A program made the position numbers and the translations under genes. The notes below the pieces were generated by a model. The model ran no database searches. It saw nothing but the letters and a program-made list of their open reading frames with translations, and was not told the DNA's origin. A DNA stretch of 64,000 bases from NCBI GenBank assembly GCA_009869945.1, contig WIXG01000123.1, positions 124,001-188,000 on the forward strand, given 5' to 3'. Shown piece after piece: positions 1 through 13,600 of the stretch (positions are counted from its first letter, which is position 1; each line of letters opens with the position of its first letter). Origin of the DNA: Mesaphorura yosii (Eukaryota; Arthropoda; Collembola; Poduromorpha; Tullbergiidae).

Positions 1-1170
1 CTCACCGGTCACACAGGGTCTGTGTTGTGCCTGCAGTATGATGAGAAGGTCATCATCAGCGGTTCCAGCGATTCTACTGTACGTGTTTGGGACGTCAAGA
101 CTGGTGAACTTGTGAACACTCTCATCCATCACTGCGAAGCAGTTCTTCATTTGAGATTCAACAACGGAATGATGGTTACGTGTTCAAAAGTAAGCATTTG
201 ATGCGTTTTTTGTTTCTCTACTCTCTATTTACTATTTGATCCAATCATTTTCAGGATCGCAGTATTGCCGTTTGGGATATGGTGTCTGCCACTGATATAA
301 ATCTTCATCGTGTGTTAGTGGGCCATCGTGCAGCTGTTAATGTGGTTGATTTCGACGAAAAGTACATCGTCTCCGCATCTGGTGATCGAACAATTAAGGT
401 GAAGCAAAAGTAGACTTGTAAACTTGAAGATCATATTACACACAAATCTTGTCTTGATATATTACACAAATCTTCAACAGGTCTGGAACACTTCCACTTG
501 TGAATTTGTGCGAACTCTTCAAGGGCACAAGAGAGGCATTGCTTGCCTGCAGTATCGGGATCGCTTGGTTGTCAGCGGTAGCTCTGATAACACTATTCGG
601 TGATTGCAAGCGATGCAAAACATAACGATCATATTTTTAGTTCTTGCATCCCTAATGAAGGTATCCTTCTAACTAGGCTTTGGGACATTGAATGCGGCGC
701 CTGCTTAAAGGTCCTTGAAGGTCACGAGGAATTGGTCCGTTGTATTCGGTTTGACAGCAAGCGCATTGTCAGTGGAGCCTATGATGGGTAAGTGAAATTA
801 TACAGATTATTCTGTTTGTATTTAATGGGTGTTTAGTGCAACCTCCACTGAATTCCCGTTTCTTTTGTCGCAGCAAAATCAAAGTCTGGGATCTGCAAGC
901 TGCACTAGATCCAAGAGCTCCTGCGTCGTCTCTTTGTTTAAGAACTCTTGTGGTAAGCAAGATATTTAACAGTGCAACACTCTTTCTCTGCTATGCTCTT
1001 ATTCGGGATTACAATATTTTCCCTCCATTTAGAAACACACTGGACGTGTATTCCGTCTCCAGTTCGATGAATTCCAGATCGTCAGTAGCTCCCACGATGA
1101 TACAATTTTAGTTTGGGATTTTCTTAATTTTGATCAACCCACTGAAGAAACTGTCGCAGCCGCACCTTAA
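1..1170 (+). CDS. slmb: slimb / beta-TrCP F-box WD40 protein, 3' part (5' end outside window)
   Basis: This is the C-terminal WD40 propeller of the SCF ubiquitin-ligase substrate receptor beta-TrCP/Slimb, which binds phosphodegrons on proteins such as beta-catenin/Armadillo, Ci and IkB. Exons: 1-189, 255-398, 481-599, 677-787, 874-952 and 1033-1170, all GT-AG and phase-consistent, giving 259 residues before TAA. Six-plus WD repeats are read, with GH near the start and WD at the end (VRVWDV, IAVWDM, IKVWN, IRLWDI, IKVWDL, ILVWDF). Arginines in [20 protein letters not shown] and GRVFRLQF lie where, as I recall, human beta-TrCP contacts its phosphodegron. The match to human BTRC is nearly residue for residue, except for a short divergent tail ([12 protein letters not shown]). 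The F-box and N-terminus must lie left of position 1. Identity is very secure; slimb rather than the paralogue Fbxw11 is by arthropod convention. Confidence 0.96.
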
Positions 1171-1935
1171 TCAAGTTTCTATTTTAATGCCTCTTCCAAC
1201 AACCCACCTGACCTGGTCCCCTTGTGAGCCAGGCTTAGGCTAAGATTGTTGTATTAATTTTTCCTAAATTCCATTTTCGATATTACCAATTACGTGCACC
1301 AACGTACCAAGCTAATTTTGACGAAGAAGAGAACAGTCAGTTTAAAATTAAGCGGGAGGTTATGTATCCGTTTCCTCAAACGTATATAATTTTCAGTCCA
1401 ACTAATACTTTTCTATTTGACATTGACATTATTTAAATATAAGCGGATGTCCACAAATCATAAGTACGATAAAGTTCGCCATGCTTGTTTTATCACAAGT
1501 TAATCGCTAATAAGGAACGTGGCTAATTCAATTTTAGTTAAAACTTCATCTACAAGTTGCAACTTTGATGTTAAACGTTGTATGTAGCATAAGTTATTAC
1601 TTGTCCTCGTGTTTAAGATTTCGTCGTATTTGACAGATGCTGCGATGCGATGCTATTGCATGAATCGGGGCAAAGCAGAAATTCTGAGAAAGAGTACTAA
1701 CTTACGCAGTCCTTCGGAACAAAGCAGGGGTACTACAAATGACGAAGGAAAAGAGTTGCAACAAGAGTTAAGATTCCATGCATACCATTTGTACGTGGGT
1801 TCATTTATTCTAAGATAAAAGTTCTGTGTCTGAATGAAGCTACGATAATTTATGAAGTGAAAGATCGAGGAAATCTCAACCTAATGATTCTAACTTGTAT
1901 TAGCGTGAATTATATACTACGGTAAACTAAATAAA
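1171..1935 (+). other. slimb 3' UTR with poly(A) signal
   Basis: AT-rich sequence after the slimb stop codon with no conserved open frame. An AATAAA lies at 1930-1935 and would give a 3' UTR of roughly 780 nt. A 69-codon frame at 1609-1818 falls inside it and looks like chance. Confidence 0.6.
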
Positions 1936-2026
1936 AATCCTTGCAACCAATTTCAACTTGCTTTTTCTACAATTGTCATTCATTCAATGTGTTCGAACGG
2001 TGTGTGGGCATTAACTAATTCTCAAT

Positions 2027-2032
2027 TTTATT
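2027..2032 (-). terminator. GPN2 poly(A) signal
   Basis: AATAAA on the minus strand (TTTATT on plus), about 70 nt downstream of the GPN2 stop. It faces the slimb signal at 1930-1935, so the two transcripts end within about 100 bp of each other. Confidence 0.6.
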
Positions 2033-2101
2033 CCATACAATTTTGGAAAGACATACACAAAAATTTGACTTTAAGTATTTTTAAACTTTCGAGTAGCATT
2101 C

Positions 2102-3126
2102 TCAAACGCATTTTTCATTCATGAGAGCTACAAGGTCCATGAGATCAATGTCATCTTTCTGAACTTTGAGGATGGCTTCCAACTTTTCATCTTCGTGTAC
2201 TCCAGAGTAACCCATCGTAGTGTCTGCTTTCTTTATGATGTGAAACAGACACTTGCGGTCTTGAATCGTGCATGGCAAGAATGAAACCAGCCCATAAGAC
2301 TCGATGACGGCCGCCAACCGTCTGTTCAGCTCCTTGTACCGTCCAGTGATGGGATCGTCGTCCAAGAGGTCTACCAGTCGATTCAAATCCAGCACTTCAG
2401 TGTAAAATTCCAGGCCAAATTTTAGTTTCTTCTTAAATTTGTACAAAAGGTCGAGTTTGGAAAGTACGTTGATTCGAGGCACAGCCAGTTGCGTCATGGA
2501 CGCTAATGTGGTAGTAAGAAATGCGATAAATGTTCCTGTTAATGCAAAATGAAATTAGCATGCTGAAGTATAACAAAAACCTTAACCTTCAATATATAAA
2601 GCAACTAACCTGGATCACGGCAGCAAAATGAATCTACCAAATAAACAGTGCATAACATAGTCCCATTTCCTTGAAGAGCGTCAAAAATACGCTGGACGCT
2701 TTCATGATGAATGAAAAGTTCAACCTACAGAAAAGAGCACAGTGCATTCAGATTGCGTCAAATATGATTTTGCTTTTAAAAGCGCGTGAAGTTTACCTGG
2801 CCAGGGAAATCGACGAGGATGAAGTTATCCTTTTCGCCAAATTTCTTAAATTCATCCAAGAGCCAACTAATATTTTTCTCCAAATATTCCATAGCATACA
2901 AGAGACCACCGTTGGGACCGAGTTTTTCGATTTCCATGACCTCTGACACTTGAACCAAATCGTCGATGTTTACGTCTGCATGGTAGGGTAGATTATCGTT
3001 CGCAGGATCCAGATTGACAACCTTCACATTTCGCCCCAACTCCTTCAACATAGCGGAAGCCTGTTCACAGAATGCTGATTTCCCACTATCAGGTGGACCA
3101 CAAATAGCATAGCAGTAATTAACCAT
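2102..3126 (-). CDS. GPN2: GPN-loop GTPase 2
   Basis: GPN-loop GTPases dimerise and help assemble and import RNA polymerase II and related complexes. Exons on the minus strand: 3126-2797, 2724-2610 and 2535-2102, totalling 292 residues. Visible motifs: P-loop GPPDSGKS (10-17), the family-defining Gly-Pro-Asn loop GPNGG (70-74), the G3 motif DFPGQ (106-110) and the G4-like SKLD (174-177). VNLDPAN, LLYAMEYLE and FYTEVLDL fit GPN2 better than GPN3, which has DPAAE, GLVFCMEY and a different C-terminal half. Length is close to human GPN2 (about 310). The ATG at 3126 lies just before the P-loop, as in the family. The gene is tail to tail with slimb, and its start is only 84 bp after the stop of the next minus-strand gene. 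Confidence 0.93.
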
Positions 3127-3210
3127 TTTACAAAAGGATAATTCATATAACAGATTTGAAAGAATGGAGAGTATGAAGACAGGAGTAGTAGTGATGGTTG
3201 GATTTGAAGT

Positions 3211-3666
3211 CTATTGATCTTGAAGCTGACGAATTATATTTTCCAGGTTACTTGAGATGAAATCGAGATTCGCTCTTGCTTGGTCAACAAGAATGATTGC
3301 AAAGAACAGTGATTTGGTTGTGTGTTGCAATGGTCGGTTGGAAATGTAGCGTATCGCAGCCAGAAGTTCGTCGGAACAGGCTCCAAAGATCCCTCTAACG
3401 TCAAATATATCCACAGGTCCTATGTTATCAGCAGAACTGGTAAGAACACTGTTTTGCTTTTTGACTTCTACGAGTGCACCACCACAGGCAGGAGCAGCAG
3501 AACCTTGCGTTTGAGTGATTGTAACAAAGTATTTGTCTCCCACGTCCTTCGCGTAAAATGTGGAATGAACACCTGCAGCAGACTTTGTTCTCAAAGTGAG
3601 TCCTTGATAAGAAGAATACTCTTCAATCTCAGGCATCAAGGTGACAGGATCACGAAGCTCGTTCAT
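3211..3666 (-). CDS. small protein resembling proteasome assembly chaperone 3 (PSMG3-like, tentative)
   Basis: A single coding exon of 151 residues, starting at ATG 3666 and ending at 3211. The exon opens at an acceptor after 3674, and a 5' UTR exon is likely at about 3783-3850 (donor GTGAGA). I did not recognise it at once. The pattern, a beta strand with VTITQTQG then GG-LVEV, a strand with V-R-IFG, a helix DELLAAIRYIS, then hydrophobic strand SLFFAIILVD and a C-terminal helix, matches the layout of PSMG3 (human: LVTQFGKMGTLVSL, RVLLGQDEPL, VLLALAVKD). PSMG3 pairs with PSMG4 to build the 20S alpha ring. There is no signal peptide or membrane segment. The gene is real by length, splice sites and codon quality; the PSMG3 assignment is inference. 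Confidence 0.62.
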   Translation of the reverse strand: MNELRDPVTLMPEIEEYSSYQGLTLRTKSAAGVHSTFYAKDVGDKYFVTITQTQGSAAPACGGALVEVKKQNSVLTSSADNIGPVDIFDVRGIFGACSDELLAAIRYISNRPLQHTTKSLFFAIILVDQARANLDFISSNLENIIRQLQDQ

Positions 3667-3782
3667 TGAGAATCTGGAAATACAAATATGGATGTTATCG
3701 TGTAATATGTCAAATGTAATTAGATAGAGCACTAGTCTTAAACTACAAACGCAAGCGGAATGCTGACGTTGACCTCTCTCAC

Positions 3783-3850
3783 CTAAATATCTGAAATTCC
3801 AATTTGCAGTATTGTGTGATTGATAAGGTGATGGAGGCCTGAGAACGTTA
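3783..3850 (-). other. probable 5' UTR exon of the PSMG3-like gene
   Basis: On the minus strand a donor (TTTAG then GTGAGA) ends at 3783, and an acceptor with a T-rich tract precedes 3673. The intervening 110 bp fits the local intron size. The right boundary (transcription start) is approximate. Confidence 0.4.
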
Positions 3851-3866
3851 ATTGACAGCAACTGAT

Positions 3867-4632
3867 TGACACAAGTTTTGACTGGGCTAGAGCGACAAGC
3901 GATTTCTTTTCAGCAAACGAATCAGAAAATTTTGAAGCACGAGAGTTCAATTGACGCGCGGAGATTTTCTTATGTCTGCGTTGAATCTCATTTCAATCCA
4001 TTCGAAGTAGACGAAGTGAAGTCTATTTTCCCTGTTTTTTTACTCTTTAGAGAACTATCATTGCAACCGGAGATCATTTGGCTTCCGCCTCTTCAGATGC
4101 GAAAATACGAATTATATAAAAGACAACAATCGCATGAAGTGTAGTTACAGTTACATAACACGAGCATCGTCACACATTAAAGAGGCGATAAACAACTGAA
4201 TTGACAACGTAGAGGTAGGTAATTTTCCTCAAAGCTCAGGCCTCCGTGAACAATAGCTCGACGAAGTCGATTTACTAAAGAATGAAGATCTCTTGACCTC
4301 ATTGCATTGAACCCTCATTCCGAAGAACACCTTCTACCTCTAGCTGGAGATTGAAAATAGTGGATGCCAATGTTAGTCAATCGAATTGTTCTTGACAGCG
4401 CGAATCAGTCAACGCTGACGACATAATACAGTTGTAATGAACGGCATGATAACGACTACGAGTTGACAGGTATGTATTATGAAACTTTCAAATTAAGCAT
4501 GAGTTGTACGATCAACCCGGAATGTATTATTTCAAATTGTTGCTAGATATTCATCGGCCTTGAAGATCAACTCCGGTTGGACAAATGAAGAATACTTAAT
4601 GATTTCAACAATTTCAACTCATCGACCCCACG
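3867..4632. promoter_or_regulatory. divergent promoter region between the PSMG3-like gene and TAB1
   Basis: About 770 bp between head-to-head genes. It contains a probable 5' UTR intron of TAB1 at 4470-4546 (donor GTATGT, acceptor TTGCTAG). A 92-codon frame here lacks an ATG near its start and resembles nothing known. No TATA box is evident. Confidence 0.4.
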
Positions 4633-6185
4633 ATGCCAATGACAAACTCTGATTATCTAACTTCATCAACCAATGACACCTCTTCTTGGAAAGATGATCT
4701 TCCTATTTGCACCTTGACAGGTACCTTGTTACAAGTGCACTGTTTAAATTCAGATTTTTTTAGATTACGTAACTAACGCTAAATAATGCGCTCTTAGGTG
4801 TGGGATATTCGCCTAATCAAGTTTATCGAAGAGATGGGTATCGAACAAGCGAACACGAGCTGGAAGATCAAAGCTTCCACTATCGTTTGGACGAGAACGT
4901 TGGCCTCTACGGTGTGTTCGATGGCCATTGTGGCTCAACGGCAGCTACATTTGTAGTTGAGAAAATGCCTGCCGAAATCCTATTAGGCCAACTAATGGAA
5001 CATAGCACAGAGGAAGAGATTCGTGAAGTCCTGTATCAAGCGTTCCTAGCAGTTGAAAGGGAATATTTTTCTGAAATTATTGGCCAGCAGTTAGCTGAAC
5101 GAACACAACTTCTCAGTGAGATTCCGGATGGAATGACGCCCTACGACACGTTCAAAGACTACCCAGCATTATTGGATCGCCTTGAAAAATTAAATCAGCA
5201 AGTCGCTTCTGGCACCTCAGCAGTCGTGGCTCTGATTTTCTATGGGAAGCTGTATGTTGCGAATGCGGGAGACAGCCGAGCTTTATTATGTCGTACGGAC
5301 GGGGACGGGGTACTACGTGTAGTGCAGTTAAGTGTTGATCACGATTTAAGAAATGAAGACGAGCTCCTCCGACTCCAGCGACTGGATCTTAATAGAGACA
5401 AAATCAAACAGATCGGGCGAATTGGTAATCAGGAGAATACCAGATGTCTGGGAAATTACCTCGTCAAAGGTGGGTACAAAGAAGATGCGACGTTGGCGCC
5501 AGCAGTAGTTGAGCCAGTGATTGCAGAACCTGAAATTCATGCGGGAGTGATACTGGATGACTCCACGAGGTTTTTGGTTCTCCTCTCCGACGGACTCTAC
5601 AAAGCCTTAGAAGAAGCGTCCGACAGCGAACTTGTCAATATTCAGTTGGCTCAAATGATCGTTGAGGAATTTAAAGTTCAGTCCACTTTGGCCGGAGTGG
5701 CACAAGCAGTCACGGACAAAGTGTCACGAATGCATTACGACTACTTCATGGCGAATTCCGTCCTTACATCACCACCACGTGGCTACGCCCCCAAGAGAGA
5801 CGACATGACCCTCCTCGTACGGAACTTCAACTTTCCTCTACCGAACTCAATGTCGAGTCCAACAAATCATCGCTTTAATCAGTCACCATTCTACCCAATC
5901 AGCGATCTGATGAACTCAAATGCTGATACACCAACCAATCGCAGCCTCGCTCAGTTCGCACCGAGCCCTATTGTCCTGATTAATAATCCAATCAGCTGGG
6001 GCGACGACGGAACAAACGGGACGAACACTGCAACAACAAGCACAGAAAGTTCAGACGCGCTGACTCAATCGAATCATAAACTACCATTGGACGAAGATGG
6101 CCGAATTGGGCCGTACGTCGATTTCACTGATTACTACCAGGGAACTGCAAACAAGCCAGACCAGCTGGATAAATTGTTTATCTGA
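4633..6185 (+). CDS. TAB1: TAB1, TAK1-binding protein with PP2C fold
   Basis: TAB1 is the adaptor that binds and activates the kinase TAK1 in IMD/JNK-type and TGF-beta/IL-1 signalling. Exons: 4633-4720 and 4798-6185, totalling 491 residues. Exon 1 encodes SWKDDLPICTLTG, matching human SWTDDLPLCHLSG, which fixes the ATG and the splice. The PP2C-like domain covers about residues 20-375: VFDGH (69-73), VANAGDSRALL (183-193), VQLSVDH, EDELLRL, IAEPEI, LLSDGLYKAL and DDMTLLVRNF. A Ser/Thr/Asn-rich linker follows, then EDGRIGPYVDFTDYY near 462-476, equivalent to the TAK1-binding helix EDGRVEPYVDFAEFY in human TAB1. Oddity: unlike human TAB1 (FNGY, GTNR), the PP2C metal-site residues are retained (see findings). 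A phosphatase unrelated to TAB1 is ruled out by the C-terminal motif. Confidence 0.94.
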
Positions 6186-7130
6186 GAAGATATGCAAGTA
6201 TGCAACTAAATGCAACATATCTTTTTCATGGCCTACTGTAATCAAAGCAGGTGGAATTCAAAATGACTGACTAAAGAACCTTTTATACTTAAATCGTTTG
6301 CTTTTATTTTGTTAGCTTTAGCATGTAAGCTAAAATCTTCGTATTTCTTCCTAGTTTTCGACGGACATTCATGCATGTGTTGTAGGCCAGAAATGTTGTG
6401 GGTTTAAATTTCTCAATTTGAAATTGTAGGCATTTTAAGACAGTTCTAAATTATTTTTGCTGGTGGTTTCTCGCATCATTTTAATATTGATTGAGGATAA
6501 TTCAAATTCGTACAGAATGTGATTAAGAAAGTGCTCATCTTTTTTGATCCTTTGACTAACAATATGTCAATGTCGTGATAAACACTGCGTTATTGTCAAC
6601 TCGGTCAATGTTCAAATTGTGTGATTATGACTAAATTGCAAATTGTGATTTATTTATGAATTTATGAGTTAAGTCTGCACTCGCGCGATTTTACCATTGA
6701 GGGCAGACCTGGCTAGACTTCGAGTTCAAGCTGATTACTGATTAAGGCTTTGCAAGTACAAGAACTAAAATGACAGTATGAATTACACAAAACGCTGTAT
6801 TGTTCCATAACGTATACGTACTAGTTTGTGTTGGATGTCTTTGTTTTCCAAAATTAATACATGCAGAGATTTTAGCATTTCCTATATTTGAAAGACGCTA
6901 AGAGGTTTTTAATAGTGTAGAGGTCCACTTGTCTGCGACGGCGTCAAAGAGGACGACAAACGTTCATGCATAGTTTTAATTGTTATTATGTTTTAGATTT
7001 CAAAAGCCCTGGCACTAAATGTTCGAATTTAGCTCGCCTAAGGGGTAATGCAAGACTTCGCAAAGTGCGACGAGCAAATGCGCCGATTCTGGTAGTTATA
7101 GACCTCGTACTCGAAGCCGTATTGAATAAA
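6186..7130 (+). other. TAB1 3' UTR with poly(A) signal
   Basis: No coding potential is seen. AATAAA at 7125-7130 is the first convincing signal after the TAB1 stop and would give a 3' UTR of about 950 nt. Confidence 0.45.
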
Positions 7131-7908
7131 TAATCAGTAGTAATGCAATCAATTTATTGCCGTGGGCTGCCATGAACCAATTTTATTTCCACTCTGATCA
7201 GTGCCCGACTTCAGAAATCCCGATCAGAACCTCTTACTTGGATTATCAACAACGCCTAGCTCCGTTGAGGCTCTTGTAGCCAACCGTAGTCCAATTCTGC
7301 TCATTAAAAAGAAGGATTAAAGCTTCATGACTAACCTAGGCACTCATAAACTTAATAAGCGTGCAAAATTGACACATTGTTGGCCATCGGCGTCCCCACA
7401 ACTGAGTCGCAAGTAAAATGCACATGCCAGAAACTGCGAGCTGAATTATACACCCTCCCACGTTACAAAAGAATAAATACATAAATAATTGCATTTTAGC
7501 TTACCACTTAATTGAAATGTGTTAATATGTCCCCCATATAATTAAAATCTCAACCCTATGAACGCATTCAGGCTGCGCTGAGCCAGAGTACAATGGAAAC
7601 AAGTAACGAGCATTTCTAAAGGCCTATGAATTTTCTATTCCTAGAGGCACGAACACGAATGAGAGTAGAAGAGTACAAAGATTCACATCCGAAAACCTTT
7701 AGGACGTAGATTGTGTATGTGTATTGAGACGAGAGACGACGACTCATTTCATCACATTAGGCTAGGGCGTTGTCGTATGAAATACAAAAATACGTGGTGC
7801 TCCTGTATCATCATCTGCTGCGCTCTCGTCTATCATCCGAGTTTCTAGATTGAGTTCCACTGCAGGTTTTAAGTTTTAAGAATTGTAGTTTTACTCTGAT
7901 AAGCAACC
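7131..7908. other. intergenic / Vha55 upstream region
   Basis: About 780 bp between the putative TAB1 poly(A) signal and the Vha55 start. No open frame or repeat stands out; it should hold the Vha55 promoter and 5' UTR. The coding start at 7909 has a good context (AACCATGG). Confidence 0.4.
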
Positions 7909-10055
<2,147 letters not shown>

Positions 10056-10443
10056 ACGGATTCTCATCATTCAACCATTCAATGCAAGCTTGCTGCGCAT
10101 AGTCAATTAGTCAAGAGAATAGAGCTAGCGTGTAGCAGAATTCTTACATTCCAGTTCCATACTTAAAGCATTTAATTCCTTTAATTAGAAGTATCGGAAA
10201 CCTTGTTTATCGACATTTTTCATGAATCACTGGCGATTTTCCGCTGTCGTAGACAGAAATGTTCCAAGCTCCAAAAGGAGTCGATTCCACCTCTGTCAAC
10301 TGAAGCAAAAATGTAGTACGTATGTGATTACTATTTCTTGCTCATTATTTTTGTGTAGAACTGGATGGATTGTAATGTGTCACTCAATCAGTCAAATCAA
10401 AAAGTCATGTGCGTACTTATAAATGTTAGCAATTATTAGAAAC

Positions 10444-10449
10444 AATAAA
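10444..10449 (+). terminator. Vha55 poly(A) signal
   Basis: AATAAA about 390 nt after the Vha55 stop codon. It faces the minus-strand GPAT1 signal about 105 bp away. Confidence 0.6.
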
Positions 10450-10554
10450 AGTTAAAATACAAATGTCGAGCAAGACTTGTCTCAATGGGAAATCTATAAT
10501 TTTGCAACAGTTGGAGCATGCAAACACTTCGTACAAATGACCAGTGAGAAGCTT

Positions 10555-10560
10555 TTTATT
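10555..10560 (-). terminator. GPAT1 poly(A) signal
   Basis: AATAAA on the minus strand, about 60 nt downstream of the GPAT1 stop codon at 10620. Confidence 0.6.
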
Positions 10561-10619
10561 GAGACTTCATTAAATTAGTTTAACCTACGTTACGTACACT
10601 TTTGCTTATGAATTTGTAC

Positions 10620-13600
10620 TTATACTTGGAATCTTCTGATTTTCCTGATCAGATCGTACACTGTAGGTTCATTATCGAAAGGCTCTTGAAGGGAGTAGGT
10701 GAGGACTCTTTCCTTTGACGACGATTCTAATACCTGCCATTCCAGGAGAACTTTGATGAAATTTCTAATTGGATCCAGGGCCAAGCTCTCACCTAGAATA
10801 TCATTAAACGTTCAATGAACGTTATGCGAATTCAAAATAGTAAGCTTAAGGAATGTGGTGCAAATAACCATAAGCGATCATCTTCTTTTGGAGGTGATAT
10901 TTCACTTCGGCAAGCATGTCCATCTGCAGCTGCTTCTCCTTTGCTTCGTGTCCAATAAGTCTTTTCAGTACTAAGCTAGAAACGGCGTAGTTGTCAAGTA
11001 TTGATTGCAGAAGCCCATGCAGGAATTTTAGCCGCTCGTGGTTTTCCTTCGTTAAGAGCAGCTGGATTGTGTTCGTCCTCAAAGAGTTTGAGGAGTCATC
11101 TTCAACCCCTTCCCTGATTTGTAACTGAAATGAAACAAATGATATTCATGCTCGTCCCTGAGTTTAAGCTAACCTCGAGTGAACTTACATGGTTAAATCT
11201 AATGATTCCTTGTGTCTTCATGAACTCTAAATTATTGCGAATGGCTTGCTCTAAGGTTTGGCAGGGAGGATGAAAAATAAATTCGTACTCCAGAATATCA
11301 CAAAGTTCCATGCAGGTTGAAACTAGTTCATAGTCAGAGATGTGAATCTCTTTCGGATAAGTTCGCAGGGCTGACAATTCGGGCTTTGCGAGGAGGAGAA
11401 GGCTTGTTGCGATTACGGCTTCCATTGCGTAGAGCGGAGTGACACACGTTGAATAATACGACAAGTCAATCACGTTGGGCACGGCCGTGTAAGGTCGGAG
11501 GTAAATTTCCCCAGGCGAGCCTTGCAAATACGAAGCTGCGCCCTTAGCGGGAATAACTTCTTGGCTGACCAGCGTGGGTCCGAGGATGTTGAGCTGTTGG
11601 AACATAGACAAGACTAGAAACATGCTACCCAATGCAAGAGTAAAAGGTTTGATAAGGGAGCAATATTACAGCATGTATGATAACATCTTTCATGTCACCG
11701 TCCAAGTTCACGTCATGTTTTCTTTCCAAAAACTCTAGCTTGAGGGTGTGCATCTCCGCTGCTAGTTTATCCAGTGTGACACCAGAGCGGTATTTATTGA
11801 GGAGGAGGAAAGCAAGGACATTTGTGGACATCAGACTGAAACACTTCAACCCATCTGCAAGAATTTGACCGAAGGAAGGTGAATACAAAGTCCGACCACG
11901 ATCGATAGGTTATAGAAGTGACATCATACCATAGATCACGTGCTGTGCCAAGCAATTGATAAAATTTCTTCGATCCTCAATGATTGTTGTGTCATTCACA
12001 GAAGTACCACTCAATGCGAATGAATTACTGCGACAAAGTCGTCCTTCTCTGTAAATGTTCAAATCTTTGTTGGTGTCCTTTGTGTTGTTGGCATTCTCGT
12101 CCGTGACGTATGTCAACTGCAAATTGTTTGCTGGAGAGTTCCACGACTTGTAGGAGTTCATAAATTCCTGCATGTCATAACCAAACCCACGTTAGATTCA
12201 TGAACTTGTTTGAATTCAAAACAAACTTCATTTTAGTTACCTTCACAGAGAACGGCTGCCCAAAATCTATTCGTGCATTTCCAAATTTGGTTTGACACGA
12301 GTTCCAGACGCCAATCACCGCGGCCAAAAAGCTTTCGTTCACCTTCGGCTTGCCGAGTTGCTCTCGGATGTAATTTCCCTCAATTAATTTTTCATAGCTG
12401 AAGTTTACCGGAACAATAAGCATATCGTCCACTCGTCCAGAAAATAAAGTATCCATTGCGATGTTCAACAGACCACCTGAAATTCAATGATCCAAGGAAA
12501 TGCGTTAAGAGAGTATATCAAATGTCTGCCACGCCGTAGCAAAGTTACCTTTCGGCAAGCCTGGCTTTCCACTTCTGGTCCGGCCGCCTTCAATGAAAAA
12601 TTCCAGATCGTTGTCATCCAAGATGGTCCGCTCCATGTAAGAATGGAGAATTGCTCTGTACAGAACATCCTTCTGGTCCATCTGCCTCTTGATGAAGAAC
12701 CCACCCACGCTTCTCATCATCTTACTAGCAGAAGAATAGACTCATGATAACAAGTGAGTGGTTTCCATTGATTCAGTTAACCGTATAAACTCGTGCTCTT
12801 ACTTGAAAATTGGAATGTTCAAATTGTCACCAGCAGCCACAAGTGGGGATCGAATATCGTTCGAAGATAAAATCCACGAGATGAGGACATAGTCAATATG
12901 GCTCCGATGGATTGGCAGATATATGAGGCGGTATCCCGACTCACGCGCCTTCCTTAAACTCTCAAGTTGACTCTGTCTTACCAATATCTTCGGGTAGATT
13001 CTGCTCAACACTTTGGCGATAAACCAAATGGCAAATCTGGGACGACAAATTCAAATCGCAAGTGATTAATTACTGTCAATCATCAATTCAGCACTTTCTC
13101 AATTTTCTGTCAGGGAATGGTGTGTCTTAATTCATATCGCAATATTCGCATAGAACGCGAGGGAATTATTCGTTTTGTACAAGTCTGCAGATTTCGCTAA
13201 TGCATCGTGACAGCTAATGACCGAGAAGATGCAACGTGCAGGAAGCATAAAACTGAGTTTGGTCTTTGAGTATGGTTGTAAAATTCGAAAGCTTTCACAA
13301 AGTGTGATGCCATGGCATCCGTCTCTTGTTGAGATGCATTTCCTGTTCATTACACACGTCAGTTAAAGACTTTCGTCACATCCGTATAATAGTCCCCTCC
13401 TTGTCCCGTCTTACACTCCGTCCGTTTGAGAACAAAAACAAACTACCCCGACCATGGTGCCAGTGAACGAGCCGCCCCATTTCGCGTAATTGTGTCTTCC
13501 AAGTCACTAGCCCGTGCGTTCGTTCGAAAGCAAAAACAAGCTACCCCGGTCTCGGTACCAATGATACAGCCGCCCTAATTCGGGTTATCTTAACTTCCAT

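Noticed and set aside
1609..1818. 69-codon frame after slimb
   Set aside because: Lies in the 3' UTR before the poly(A) signal and has no recognisable motif.
4800..6185. TAB1 starting at GTG 4800
   Set aside because: The upstream exon 4633-4720 encodes the conserved TAB1 N-terminus and joins in phase at 4798.
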